This document shows, one piece after another, positions 7,417-16,343 of a DNA stretch of 26,617 nt (position 1 is its first letter; each line of letters begins with the position of its first letter). The stretch lies in NCBI GenBank assembly GCA_910577295.1, contig CAJTLS010000032.1, forward strand, positions 1 to 26,617, given 5' to 3'. This DNA comes from an uncultured Eubacterium sp. (GTDB lineage Bacteria; Bacillota; Clostridia; Lachnospirales; Lachnospiraceae). Position numbers and translations under genes: made by a program. Under the pieces are notes generated by a model, which saw only the letters and a list, made by a program, of their open reading frames with translations, ran no database searches and was not told where the DNA came from.

Positions 7417-9732
7417 TCAATCCACCAATGCCACTTTCAAAACATCCGCTATCCTGTCTGCATAGAAAATGGTTATTCCCTCTGTTATCTCTTCCTCTAA
7501 CTCTTCCACATCCGGCATGTTCTCTTTCGGAACGATTACTTTTTTCATTCCTGCTATGCGTGCCGCCAATAATTTTTCTTTCAATCCTCCGATTGCCAGA
7601 ACACGGCCGCGCAGCGTAATCTCACCCGTCATCGCCACTTTGGCGTCTACTTTTTGCTCACTAATTACCGAATACAACGCTGTCGTCATTGTCACACCGG
7701 CAGATGGCCCGTCTTTCGGAACCGCCCCGGCCGGTACATGAAGATGAAAATCATGCCCCTTTATGAACTCTTCTTCTTTTGGCAGGAGAGAGCGTACTAA
7801 ACTCAGGGCAATCTGTGCCGATTCTTTCATGACATCGCCCAATTGTCCCGTCAGCTGCAGCTTGCCTTTTCCCGGCATTGTATTAACTTCAACTTCCAGT
7901 GTATCTCCACCGACCTGCGTCCATGCCAGTCCGCGCACAATTCCAATATCATCTTTTTTATTCGCCTCGTCGATGCGGTATTTCTTCTTGCCAAGAAATT
8001 CCTCAATATTGCGGGAGTTGACGCGAATCGTTCCCTCTTCGCCGGAAAGAATTCTTCTCGCCGCCTTGCGGCAGACTGCTCCAATCTGGCGCTCCAGTCC
8101 CCGAACGCCCGCCTCCTTAGTATAATGAGTAATGATAGCCTGGAGTCCGGCGTCACCAATATTTAACTGCTTTTTCAACAATCCGTGTTTATGCAGTTGT
8201 TTGGGAATCAGATAGTCCTTACCAATATGGAAACGCTCATTTTCCGTATAACCGGAAATACGAATCACCTCCATGCGGTCAAGAAGCGGACGCGGGATTG
8301 TATCGGTTGTATTAGCGGTACAAAAAAACAGCACATCCGACAAATCCACCGGAAGTTCCACATAGTGGTCGACAAAGTTTGCATTCTGCTCCGAATCCAA
8401 CACTTCCAGCAGCGCCGACGCCGTATCTCCCCGATGGTCGCTCCCTACTTTATCAATCTCGTCCAGAAGCATAAGCGGATTTTTGACTTTTGCCTTTTTC
8501 AGTCCATCAATAAAACGCCCCGGCAAAGACCCCACATAGGTGCGGCGGTGTCCGCGTATTTCCGCCTCGTCGCGAACGCCCCCCAAACATATGCGGATAT
8601 ATTCTTTATCCAACGCTCTTGCAACCGACTTGGCAATGGATGTCTTTCCTGTTCCCGGCGCCCCTACCAGACAAAGAATCGGACTTTCCGCCCGTTCTGT
8701 CAGGCTGCGGACAGCCAAAAACTCTAATATTCTCTCCTTCACCTTTTGAAGTCCGTAATGGTCTTCTTCTAAAATATCTTCCGCCCGTAAAATATCGTTG
8801 TTATCTTCGGAAGACTTATCCCACGGCAAAGCCAACAGGGTTTCTATATAATTACGCGCGACAATATGCTCGCTGGAATTGGTAGATATGCTCTCCAAAC
8901 GGTTGATTTCCTCTTCAATTCGCTGACTTACTTCTTCACTGCAAATCAGTTCTCCTAACTGTTGGCGATATTTATCAATCCACTTGTCAGGCGATTCATT
9001 TCCAAGCTCCTGACGGATTACTTTCATCTGCTCACGCAAAAAATATTCTTTCTGATTTTTATCTACTTCTTCCTTTACTTTATTACGATAGGACTCACGA
9101 ATGCGGGCAATATTTATCTCGTCGAGCAAATAATGGGATACCATCTCATAGCGTTGCTGCAAATCCACGCACTCTAAAATCTCCTGACGTTTCAGGTAAT
9201 CCATGTTAATGTGCATGGCAATCATATCCGTCAGGGAACTCACATCTTCTGTCTTTCGTATCTGCTCGATTGCGCTGCGCCCCGCACGCGGGTATTCGTT
9301 CAGATAGGTGCCATAAATGTCCCACAAATCACGACACATTGCAACCTGTTCATTCTCTCCGATGCAGCCCAGCTCCTCTTCCCATTCCGAGGGCACTATA
9401 TCCCCCATTAGAAATGGTTTCGTCTGATTTAAGCTTAACAGATTTCCGCGTTGTTTTGTTGCGAGCATAACCCGAATACTGCTGCCTTTCGTCCGCAGTT
9501 CCTGCCGGATTTTGGCAATCACACCAATTTCATTAAGGTCATAATAGGATGGCGATTCAATTGTTTCATCCCGCTGAAGTGTGATAAAAACCATTCTATC
9601 CCCCTCCATGGCCTCTTCAATTGCCCTTTTCGTTATGCCCCTGCTGATGTCTAAATGCACAAGCATCCCCGGCAATAGCGTCATTCCCCGCAATGCCAGA
9701 ATGGGCATAGTTTTCATTTGCTGTTCCTTCAT
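7417..9732 (-). CDS. lon: ATP-dependent protease La (LonA)
   Basis: Cytoplasmic AAA+ serine protease that degrades misfolded and regulatory proteins. From the ATG at 9732 it is 771 aa, the family norm. Order: N-terminal substrate domain (PILALRGMTLLPGM at the start), a helical stretch, Walker A GAPGTGKT near 357-364, Walker B MLLDEID near 421-427, and the protease domain with the nucleophile serine in PKDGPSAG (about S677) and lysine in GLKEKLLAA (about K720). Their 43-residue spacing equals E. coli S679-K722. The start is uncertain: a TTG at 9741 is unlikely, while an ATG at 9717 has AAGGA seven bases upstream and would give 766 aa. It lies 28 bases after clpX. No CIRCE or CtsR-like site was seen before it. 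Confidence 0.96.
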   Translation of the reverse strand: MKEQQMKTMPILALRGMTLLPGMLVHLDISRGITKRAIEEAMEGDRMVFITLQRDETIESPSYYDLNEIGVIAKIRQELRTKGSSIRVMLATKQRGNLLSLNQTKPFLMGDIVPSEWEEELGCIGENEQVAMCRDLWDIYGTYLNEYPRAGRSAIEQIRKTEDVSSLTDMIAMHINMDYLKRQEILECVDLQQRYEMVSHYLLDEINIARIRESYRNKVKEEVDKNQKEYFLREQMKVIRQELGNESPDKWIDKYRQQLGELICSEEVSQRIEEEINRLESISTNSSEHIVARNYIETLLALPWDKSSEDNNDILRAEDILEEDHYGLQKVKERILEFLAVRSLTERAESPILCLVGAPGTGKTSIAKSVARALDKEYIRICLGGVRDEAEIRGHRRTYVGSLPGRFIDGLKKAKVKNPLMLLDEIDKVGSDHRGDTASALLEVLDSEQNANFVDHYVELPVDLSDVLFFCTANTTDTIPRPLLDRMEVIRISGYTENERFHIGKDYLIPKQLHKHGLLKKQLNIGDAGLQAIITHYTKEAGVRGLERQIGAVCRKAARRILSGEEGTIRVNSRNIEEFLGKKKYRIDEANKKDDIGIVRGLAWTQVGGDTLEVEVNTMPGKGKLQLTGQLGDVMKESAQIALSLVRSLLPKEEEFIKGHDFHLHVPAGAVPKDGPSAGVTMTTALYSVISEQKVDAKVAMTGEITLRGRVLAIGGLKEKLLAARIAGMKKVIVPKENMPDVEELEEEITEGITIFYADRIADVLKVALVD

Positions 9733-9760
9733 GTCTCTCAATCCTATCTATTCTCTGTTT

Positions 9761-11077
9761 TTAAGCGCTCTCTTCGCTCTTTGTTCGCGCCGGAGCCGAA
9801 TCTTTTAATTCCAACATAGGTATTTCATCCCCGCCGGCGGCAAGATATTTCGGAGCACCGGAACCCTGTATTACTTCTTTCGTAATAATGCATTCGGAAA
9901 CTTCCTCCCGCGATGGAAGTTCAAACATATAATCCATCATACTGGTTTCCAAAATTGCCCGAAGCCCGCGCGCACCTGTCTTTCTTTCATTGGATAAACG
10001 CGCCACTTCCGTAATCGCATCCTCATCAAAAGTAAGTTTGACGCCATCGAGCGACAAAAGTTTCTGATACTGTTTGGTAATCGCATTCTTCGGTCTTGTG
10101 AGTATTTCTTTCAGCGCCTCCTCGTCTAACAAATCAAGCGCAACAGTAACCGGCACACGGCCGATAAATTCCGGTATCAGACCGAATTTGACAAAATCCT
10201 GTGGCAGCGCCTGTTTAAACAGCTCCCCGACATTCTGCTCTGTCGGGTCAACGATATCTGCGTTAAAACCAATAGACTTCTTGTCAATACGGGAACTGAT
10301 AATTTTGTCCAGACCGTCGAACGCGCCGCCGCAGATAAAGAGAATATTACTTGTATCAATATGAAAAAATTCCTGCTGCGGGTGCTTTCTTCCTCCCTGT
10401 GGAGGCACGCTTGCTTCCGTACCCTCGAGAATTTTTAACAACGCCTGCTGCACGCCCTCGCCGGACACATCTCTTGTAATCGACACATTTTCTGCTTTTT
10501 TTGTAATCTTGTCTATCTCGTCCAAGTAGACGATTCCATACTCTGCGCGTTTGATATCATAATCCGCCGCCTGAATAATCTTCAGCAAAATGTTTTCTAC
10601 ATCTTCCCCGACATATCCGGCCTCTGTCAATGTTGTAGCGTCTGCAATAGCAAACGGTACATTTAATATTTTAGCCAATGTTTGTGCCAGATATGTTTTA
10701 CCGGAACCAGTCGGCCCAACCATAAGGATATTACTTTTCTGCAATTCGACATCCATATCTTTTCCTGCCAGAATTCGTTTGTAATGGTTGTAAACCGCTA
10801 CCGACAACGCCCTCTTGGCCTCTTCCTGACCCACTACATATTCATCGAGAAATTCTTTAATTTCTTTCGGTTTCAGAAGATTAATTTCATTTTCCTCTGT
10901 TTCAGCCTCATATTTTTCCTCAAATTCTTCTGCTAAAATCTCATCGCAAATATCAACACATTCATCGCAAATATAAACGCCGCTTGGGCCGGCAATCAGC
11001 TTTTGCACCTGCTTTTCCGTCTTGCCGCAAAAGGAGCAATGAAGTATCGGCATATTGTCATTCATTTTTCCAGCCAT
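9761..11077 (-). CDS. clpX: ClpX, ATPase subunit of the ClpXP protease
   Basis: AAA+ unfoldase that recognises tagged substrates and feeds them to ClpP. It is 438 aa from the ATG chosen. The N-terminal zinc-binding domain has C14, C17, C37 and C40. Further on are Walker A GPTGSGKT (121-128), pore loop GYVG (154-157), Walker B GIVYLDE (about 181-187) and the sensor-2 motif in ERKTGARGLRAIL. The IGF-type loop that docks on ClpP appears as KSIGFNADI. The open frame extends to 11113, but the ATG at 11077 with GAGG six bases upstream fits both the family N-terminus and the ribosome binding site. It is separated from clpP by 113 bases that hold a hairpin and a repeated palindromic element. Confidence 0.97.
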   Translation of the reverse strand: MAGKMNDNMPILHCSFCGKTEKQVQKLIAGPSGVYICDECVDICDEILAEEFEEKYEAETEENEINLLKPKEIKEFLDEYVVGQEEAKRALSVAVYNHYKRILAGKDMDVELQKSNILMVGPTGSGKTYLAQTLAKILNVPFAIADATTLTEAGYVGEDVENILLKIIQAADYDIKRAEYGIVYLDEIDKITKKAENVSITRDVSGEGVQQALLKILEGTEASVPPQGGRKHPQQEFFHIDTSNILFICGGAFDGLDKIISSRIDKKSIGFNADIVDPTEQNVGELFKQALPQDFVKFGLIPEFIGRVPVTVALDLLDEEALKEILTRPKNAITKQYQKLLSLDGVKLTFDEDAITEVARLSNERKTGARGLRAILETSMMDYMFELPSREEVSECIITKEVIQGSGAPKYLAAGGDEIPMLELKDSAPARTKSEESA

Positions 11078-11088
11078 AATTAACCTCG

Positions 11089-11130
11089 TTTCTGCAATGT
11101 AAACACTGTTCACATTTACTTAATGCGCAT
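11089..11130 (-). repeat. Copy 1 of a palindromic element upstream of clpX
   Basis: This ~42-base stretch just before the clpX ribosome binding site closely matches 20933-20975. Its core on the minus strand is an imperfect palindrome, ATGTGAAC-AGT-GTTTACAT (17-bp core at 11098-11114). Shared flanks are TTGCAGAAA on the start-codon side and ATGCG plus an AAG-type tract on the other. Compared with copy 2, one stem pair changes from T-A to G-C on both arms at once. It could be an operator, an RNA hairpin or an interspersed repeat. Confidence 0.65.
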
Positions 11131-11154
11131 TTTTATTCTTTTCCATCATACTGC

Positions 11155-11184
11155 AAAATGGCGCCGGCACTGCGGCACCATTTT
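11155..11184 (-). promoter_or_regulatory. Intergenic hairpin between clpP and clpX
   Basis: A 12-bp stem (11155-11166 with 11173-11184) with a 6-base loop begins seven bases after the clpP stop codon. In minus-strand RNA every position pairs, including one U-G wobble; in plus-strand RNA that position would be an A-C mismatch, so the structure is oriented with clpP. No U run follows the stem, so it is more likely a processing or partial-attenuation site than a strong terminator. Confidence 0.55.
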
Positions 11185-11190
11185 ATTAAT

Positions 11191-11796
11191 CTATTGTTCC
11201 TCTTCCGTTTCACTTCGATTGACAACAATTTCGTCAATCAAACCGTACTCTTTCGCCTCTTCCGCGCTCATAAAATTATCGCGCTCCGTATCCTCTGTTA
11301 CTTTCTCGACGGTCTGTCCTGTGTTTGCGGCTAAAATCTCATTCAACTTTTTCTTTGTCTTCAGTATATTCTCGGCAACAATCTGGATTTCTGTTGCCTG
11401 TCCCTTAGCGCCGCCCGATGGCTGATGTATCATAACCTCAGCATTCGGCAAGGCAAAGCGCTTTCCTTTTGCCCCACTGGAGAGCAAAAATGCTCCCATG
11501 CTGGCTGCCAGACCGATACAAATCGTCGACACGTCGCATTTGACATAATTCATCGTGTCATAGATTGCCATACCTGCCGTAACAGAACCGCCCGGACTAT
11601 TAATATATAACTGAATATCTTTATTTGGGTCTTCCGACTCCAAAAACAAAAGCTGAGCCACTACAAGACTTGCCGTCTGGTCATTGACTTCGTCCGCCAA
11701 AAATATAATCCGCTCCTTGAGCAGGCGGGAATAAATATCATAGGAACGCTCGCCGCCACGACTCGTCTGTTCAATGACATAAGGTACTAGTGCCAT
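11191..11796 (-). CDS. clpP: ClpP, proteolytic subunit of the Clp protease
   Basis: Serine peptidase forming the 14-subunit chamber that works with ClpX. At 201 aa it has typical length. The catalytic triad is S99 (GLAASMGAF), H124 (MIHQPSGG) and D173 (TERDNFMS). The N-terminal MALVPYVIEQTSRGGERSYDIYSRLL and the INSPGGSVTAG oxyanion region are standard. GGAGG lies ten bases upstream of the ATG. It follows tig by 31 bases and precedes clpX. The order tig-clpP-clpX is conserved across many bacteria and links ribosome-associated folding to degradation. Confidence 0.98.
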   Translation of the reverse strand: MALVPYVIEQTSRGGERSYDIYSRLLKERIIFLADEVNDQTASLVVAQLLFLESEDPNKDIQLYINSPGGSVTAGMAIYDTMNYVKCDVSTICIGLAASMGAFLLSSGAKGKRFALPNAEVMIHQPSGGAKGQATEIQIVAENILKTKKKLNEILAANTGQTVEKVTEDTERDNFMSAEEAKEYGLIDEIVVNRSETEEEQ

Positions 11797-11827
11797 AACC
11801 TCGATACCTCCAATCCATTTTTCTTAT

Positions 11828-13144
11828 TTATTGCTCTTCTTTCTCTTCTTCGTTCTTTTCAACCTCTACTGCATTTTTAACAATCAAATCTACTGCTTTC
11901 TGAACCGACACGTCCATCGCAATCTGTTCTCTCTCCGTCTCACCCATCATCTCTTTGACTTTGTCAACTTCCATCTGGTACATGGCGGCCATCTTTTCCA
12001 TCTCCGCCTCAATTTCTTTATCTGATGCTTTAATTGCCTCCGCCTTGACAATGGCCTCCAACGTTAGTCTCGTTTTAATGCGTTTCTCGGCTTCCGGCTT
12101 CATCTGCCCCATAAGGGCATTCGGTGTCATTCCTGTCATCTGCATATACTGTTCAAAGGAAATGCCCTGACTGGAAATGCGGGAAGCAAATTCCTGTACC
12201 ATCTGCTGTACCTGTTCATCAATCATCGCTTCCGGTATTTCTACTGAAATATTTTCGATAGCTTTTTCGATTACTTCGTTTTCTTTCTCTCTCTTAACTT
12301 CTTCTTTTCTCTTTTCGGTGAGCGACTTCTTCACACTTGCTTTGTAGTCTTTCAGTGTCTCAAATTCAGATACCTCACTCGCAAATTCATCATCAAGCTT
12401 CGGAAGTTCTTTATTCTTAATTTCCTTTATAGTAACTTTAAACAGCGCCGGTTTTCCTTTCAAGGAAGCCTCGTGATATTCCTCTGGAAAACTTACATTG
12501 ACTTCTACCTTATCGCCGACTTTCTTACCAATCAACTGGTCTTCAAAATCATCAATAAACGAATGGCTGCCGATTACTAACGGATAATCTTCTCCCTTTC
12601 CTCCTGCAAAAGCTTCTCCATCTACAAAGCCTTCAAAATCAATAACGGCTGTATCGTCCTTTTTAATTCCGCGATTGTCTACTGTTACCATACGGCTGTT
12701 CTGCTCACGAACCTTTTCCAGTTCTGCGTTGACATCCGCTGCCATAATTTTTACTACTTTCTTCTCAACTTCAAGTCCTTTGTACTCACCGAGCGTCACT
12801 TCCGGCTTTAACGCCACAGTAGCGGAGAACACAAACTCCTTGCCCTTACCTATATCTACCACGTCAATCTCTGGACGAGATACAATCTCAAGTCCGCTGT
12901 CTTTTGCTGCCTCCTCATAGGCGTCTGGAATGGCAAAATTCGCTGCGTCCTCATAGAACACTTCCGGCCCATATAACTTCTCAACCATTTTGCGCGGAGC
13001 TTTCCCTTTGCGAAATCCCTGAATGCTGATACTGTTTTTATTCTTATTGAATGATTTCACCATAGCTGCCTCAAAATCCTCAGCGCTTACCGTAATTGTC
13101 AATTTTGCCATACTTTTTTCCAAATTCTCAACTGTGTAACTCAT
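11828..13144 (-). CDS. tig: Trigger factor
   Basis: Ribosome-bound chaperone and FKBP-type peptidyl-prolyl isomerase that meets nascent chains at the exit tunnel. It is 438 aa, in the family range. The ribosome-docking signature GFRKGKAPRK is at 43-52. The isomerase domain begins near DDTAVIDFEGFVDGEAF and ends near the KGKPALFKVTIKEIKNKELP linker. The rest is the helical chaperone arm, with a very acidic C-terminus. GGAGG is eight bases before the ATG. It lies 28 bases after the GH8 gene, close enough for read-through from glmM, although an internal promoter inside the GH8 gene cannot be ruled out. Confidence 0.97.
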   Translation of the reverse strand: MSYTVENLEKSMAKLTITVSAEDFEAAMVKSFNKNKNSISIQGFRKGKAPRKMVEKLYGPEVFYEDAANFAIPDAYEEAAKDSGLEIVSRPEIDVVDIGKGKEFVFSATVALKPEVTLGEYKGLEVEKKVVKIMAADVNAELEKVREQNSRMVTVDNRGIKKDDTAVIDFEGFVDGEAFAGGKGEDYPLVIGSHSFIDDFEDQLIGKKVGDKVEVNVSFPEEYHEASLKGKPALFKVTIKEIKNKELPKLDDEFASEVSEFETLKDYKASVKKSLTEKRKEEVKREKENEVIEKAIENISVEIPEAMIDEQVQQMVQEFASRISSQGISFEQYMQMTGMTPNALMGQMKPEAEKRIKTRLTLEAIVKAEAIKASDKEIEAEMEKMAAMYQMEVDKVKEMMGETEREQIAMDVSVQKAVDLIVKNAVEVEKNEEEKEEQ

Positions 13145-13172
13145 TTTACTTTCCTCCGATTATAAATTATAT

Positions 13173-14312
13173 TTAATAAATTCGATAGTTCCCGCTCAAT
13201 GCCAGAAGGGCAAACAAATACAGACAATTATCGTAGTATCTCCGCTCTCCCGTGCGAAGCGGCGTATTCCAGAAACGTTCCACACATTCTGCCGCATACG
13301 GCCCGTCAGCCGCCAACGCCCCCTGCGCATTCGTTGCAATAATCGCTACTGGATGAAGCGCCGGCTGGTCGATAACCGTACCATCAATCTCATAAATCTT
13401 AAACTCTTCATCCTTATGTGTCTCGCAGAAAAACTTCTGAATTTTATTACTATTCTCTACATTCCACTCATCTGCGGCAAACCATTCATGATCCAATCCC
13501 AGATTGGCAATTACCCGATATGAATCACTGTAAAACCAATCATGGCGACCAAAGATATCATGCTCCTTATCATAAGGAGAGCCATCATAATAAGCATATT
13601 CAGCAGCTAGTCCCGTCTCTGGATGACAGGCAAGTTTTAAATATTCACGACTTGCCTTTGCTGCCTTTTTCCAAAACGGACGGTCTTCTTCATTTGCCCA
13701 CAACGAGAACAATTCATAGAAGTGAGCGCAATGATACGACGGGTCGCTGAACTTACGGCTTGGAATAAAACGGATAAGATAGTTCTCCGGCTCCATAATA
13801 GGGTCGCCGGGCTCCTTTTCTCCATTGTGAATGCAGGCGCTCAAAATATTTTTTGCCTCCTGCGAATAATTGAAAATACCCTCTCCGTCTCCCCAGCGGT
13901 GAGAAGCAAAAAACAGTGACATGGCGAAAAACTCTTCTCCGTCAGGCGCCGGACCGTGGTCATTTTTCGTACCGTCTGTTTTACACGACCAGGCAAAATA
14001 TCCTTTGTTATAACCGTCCTCCATATACATATAAGTTCTCGCCCATTTCCATATGCGGTCAAACTCCTTTTTCATATCCATCTGCACACACATCATCATC
14101 GCATAGGACATTCCCTCTGTTCTTGCGTCAAAGTTTCCGGTATCCTCAAAATAGCCCATATCGTCTCCGGATTCAAAATAGAATTTTTCCCCCTCCGGCC
14201 CGTAAAAAACGGTATGAAAAGCTTCTTTTATCTTCTTATCAATTTCATCCTGTGAGTGTCCCAATTCAGCAAATACATTGCGGTATTTCCCTGTGTAAAA
14301 TGCACCTTTCAT
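13173..14312 (-). CDS. GH8 reducing-end xylose-releasing exo-oligoxylanase (Rex-like)
   Basis: A 379-aa glycoside hydrolase of family 8 without a signal peptide, so it would act on xylo-oligosaccharides inside the cell, releasing xylose from the reducing end (EC 3.2.1.156). Visible features: general acid E66 in ARTEGMSYAMM, APDGEEFFAMSLFFAS near 122-137, and D263 in FYSDSYRV, the position of the catalytic base in the Bacillus halodurans enzyme. The ALHPVA stretch at 318-323 matches the Leu-His-Pro kink reported to block the substrate beyond the reducing end and so make the enzyme exo-acting. AAGGAG is eight bases before the ATG. It sits 21 bases after glmM and 28 before tig, an unexpected place. 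No xylan transporter or xylosidase is nearby. Exact specificity is inferred. Confidence 0.9.
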   Translation of the reverse strand: MKGAFYTGKYRNVFAELGHSQDEIDKKIKEAFHTVFYGPEGEKFYFESGDDMGYFEDTGNFDARTEGMSYAMMMCVQMDMKKEFDRIWKWARTYMYMEDGYNKGYFAWSCKTDGTKNDHGPAPDGEEFFAMSLFFASHRWGDGEGIFNYSQEAKNILSACIHNGEKEPGDPIMEPENYLIRFIPSRKFSDPSYHCAHFYELFSLWANEEDRPFWKKAAKASREYLKLACHPETGLAAEYAYYDGSPYDKEHDIFGRHDWFYSDSYRVIANLGLDHEWFAADEWNVENSNKIQKFFCETHKDEEFKIYEIDGTVIDQPALHPVAIIATNAQGALAADGPYAAECVERFWNTPLRTGERRYYDNCLYLFALLALSGNYRIY

Positions 14313-14333
14313 CTCGTATTCTCCTTTTATCTC

Positions 14334-15680
14334 TTATTCCACTACATGTCCCTTTTTCTTCAATACCTGAACGATATAGTCCACGTTCTCCCGACACATC
14401 TCATCCGTCTCCGCCTCTACCATGACACGTATCAACGGCTCCGTGCCGCTTTCACGAAGAAGCAGCCGTCCTTTTTCACTGAGGTTTTCCGCCACTTCCC
14501 GTGCCGCTTTCTGTACGTCTGCGTCATCTCTGGCCGCCACTTTATCTTTTACTTTTATATTGACAAGCAATTGTGGATATATGATAAGTTCTTTTGTCAG
14601 TACCGAGAGAGGCTTATCATAATGCAACCACGCCTCCATAACCATCAGCGAAGTGAGGATACCGTCCCCCGTCACGGCATGTTCCTTAAAAATAATGTGA
14701 CCGGACTGCTCGCCACCTATCTTATAATCATTTGCCATCATATTTTCACAGACATACTTATCGCCTACCGCTGTCTGCTCGTAACGTATTCCCAATTTGT
14801 CAAAAGCCTTGTAAAGTCCCATATTGGACATTACCGTCGTCACAACCGTATCGTCTTTCAGCTTTCCTTGTTCTTTTAAATATTTCCCGCACAGGAATAA
14901 GATATGGTCTCCATCTATGACCTTGCCATCGTCGTCCACTGCCAGACATCGGTCGGCATCTCCATCATAAGCGAAACCAATATCAGCTCCGGTATCGTAA
15001 ACCAGCGCCTGCAATGCCTCAATATGCGTCGAACCACACTCGCGGTTTATATTAATGCCATTCGGCTCGGCATGACGGGCAATCACCTGCGCCCCAAGTT
15101 CCTCAAAAATATCTTTCGCAATCATAGAAGCAGAGCCGTTCGATAAATCCAGCGCGACGGTCTTTCCGTCAAACGGCTTCTTTACCAGACTCTTTAAATA
15201 TTGAATATACTCGTCGCGTCCCTTTGTATAGTCAAAGCAGCGGCCGATATTCTCACGCTTTGCAAACGGTAATTCCGGTATCTCGCCATCTATATATTTT
15301 TCAATCTGTTCTTCTACTTCCGGCTCTAACTTATGCCCCTCGCCATTGATTACTTTAATACCGTTATCATAATAAGGGTTGTGGCTGGCAGAAATCATTA
15401 TCCCGCAATCAAAGTTTTCTTTTCGTACCAAATAGGAAACACTGGGCGTCGTCGTAACATGCAGCTCGTACACGCTCGCTCCGCTCGCAGTCAATCCGGA
15501 AGTTAATGCCGTCTCAAACATATAGCCGGACAATCGTGTATCCTTTCCTATTACAACACGAACCGCATGGTCATCATTCTGAAAATAGTGTCCTAAGAAA
15601 CGTCCCACTTTGTATGCATGTTCCACAGTCAGGGTAACATTTGCTTCACCGCGAAAACCATCCGTTCCAAAGTATTTCAT
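14334..15680 (-). CDS. glmM: Phosphoglucosamine mutase
   Basis: Converts glucosamine-6-phosphate to glucosamine-1-phosphate for UDP-GlcNAc and peptidoglycan synthesis. It is 448 aa with the GlmM-type start MKYFGTDGFRGEAN. The phosphoserine loop is GIMISASHNP (S98). The metal-binding loop is DGDADR (239-244), and the phosphate-binding loop near the C-terminus is RESGTEPLIRVMVE. The frame extends upstream to 15704, but the ATG at 15680 has GGAG six bases before it and gives the standard N-terminus. The promoter at 15757-15785 is in the right place to drive glmM and the genes after it. Confidence 0.96.
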   Translation of the reverse strand: MKYFGTDGFRGEANVTLTVEHAYKVGRFLGHYFQNDDHAVRVVIGKDTRLSGYMFETALTSGLTASGASVYELHVTTTPSVSYLVRKENFDCGIMISASHNPYYDNGIKVINGEGHKLEPEVEEQIEKYIDGEIPELPFAKRENIGRCFDYTKGRDEYIQYLKSLVKKPFDGKTVALDLSNGSASMIAKDIFEELGAQVIARHAEPNGININRECGSTHIEALQALVYDTGADIGFAYDGDADRCLAVDDDGKVIDGDHILFLCGKYLKEQGKLKDDTVVTTVMSNMGLYKAFDKLGIRYEQTAVGDKYVCENMMANDYKIGGEQSGHIIFKEHAVTGDGILTSLMVMEAWLHYDKPLSVLTKELIIYPQLLVNIKVKDKVAARDDADVQKAAREVAENLSEKGRLLLRESGTEPLIRVMVEAETDEMCRENVDYIVQVLKKKGHVVE

Positions 15681-15756
15681 GTCAAACTCCAATCCGCCAT
15701 TCATGGCAAAAAAACTAAATTTGGGCGCACTTCTCCCAAAACTCCATATGTACTAC

Positions 15757-15785
15757 ATTATACACAATGACAAATCAAAAAGCAA
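15757..15785 (-). promoter_or_regulatory. Promoter upstream of glmM
   Basis: On the minus strand TTGCTT (15780-15785) and a perfect TATAAT (15757-15762) are separated by 17 bases. The predicted leader of about 70 bases includes a small stem TTTGGG/CCCAAA just before the glmM start region. Confidence 0.7.
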
Positions 15786-15787
15786 CC

Positions 15788-15819
15788 AAAAACTTATAAC
15801 TGTTATTTCCCTTTATAAG
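15788..15819 (-). terminator. Candidate terminator of recA-recX
   Basis: A 7-bp inverted repeat (15793-15799 with 15813-15819) overlaps the recX stop codon and is followed on the minus strand by five T residues. The stem is short and AT-rich, so termination may be weak. Confidence 0.45.
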
Positions 15820-16340
15820 CTTCCGTTGCTTTCCGTCTCCTCCCACTCTTTCATAACCCGTTTTACAGAGGACAGCGCATAGCCTTTTCTGGCAAAAAAG
15901 GCTATGATTTTATTTTTCGCCTCAATGTCTGTCTGTATCAGTTTTGCCCCTTTTAATCGCTTTTGTAACAGTTTGTGAATCGCTCTTTCCTCATCCTCTG
16001 TCTCATACTGCTCAAGGGCAGCGGCAATCACCTCTGAATCAACGCCCTTGTCCAAAAGTTTGTATCGAAGCTCTTTGCGGCTCCGTTTGTCCTTTTGGAA
16101 GGAAATGTATTGAGAAGCATAGCGGAAATCATCAATATATCCGAAACTCGATACATAGGCCAGCGCATATTCTGACGCCCGCTCCGAAAAACCAGCTCTG
16201 TGCAGCCTGTCCTGCAGCTCCTTTCGGGTGCGGTCCTGCTGCAGAAGTAACTTCATGGCCCGCTCTGCCGCCTTTTTATATTCTTTCTGCTCCAGCAGGG
16301 GAATCTCCTGCAGCATTCGTTCCTGTTCTCTCTCTGACAT
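15813..16340 (-). CDS. recX: Regulatory protein RecX
   Basis: A 175-aa modulator that binds RecA filaments and limits recombinase activity. It shows the RecX three-helix repeats: RAMKLLLQQDRTRKELQDRLHRAGF, then the diagnostic YVSSFGYIDDFRYASQYI, then KRSRKELRYKLLDKGVD and a final repeat near FARKGYALSSVKRVM. The ATG lies three bases after the recA stop. AAGGA inside the recA end serves as ribosome binding site, so the two are translationally coupled and share the recA promoter and LexA box. Confidence 0.93.
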   Translation of the reverse strand: MSEREQERMLQEIPLLEQKEYKKAAERAMKLLLQQDRTRKELQDRLHRAGFSERASEYALAYVSSFGYIDDFRYASQYISFQKDKRSRKELRYKLLDKGVDSEVIAAALEQYETEDEERAIHKLLQKRLKGAKLIQTDIEAKNKIIAFFARKGYALSSVKRVMKEWEETESNGSL

Positions 16341-16343
16341 GGA

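Noticed and set aside
7763..8166. Several open frames of 100-120 codons on both strands inside lon
   Set aside because: They are shadows of the lon reading frame; composition and lack of ribosome binding sites argue against real genes.
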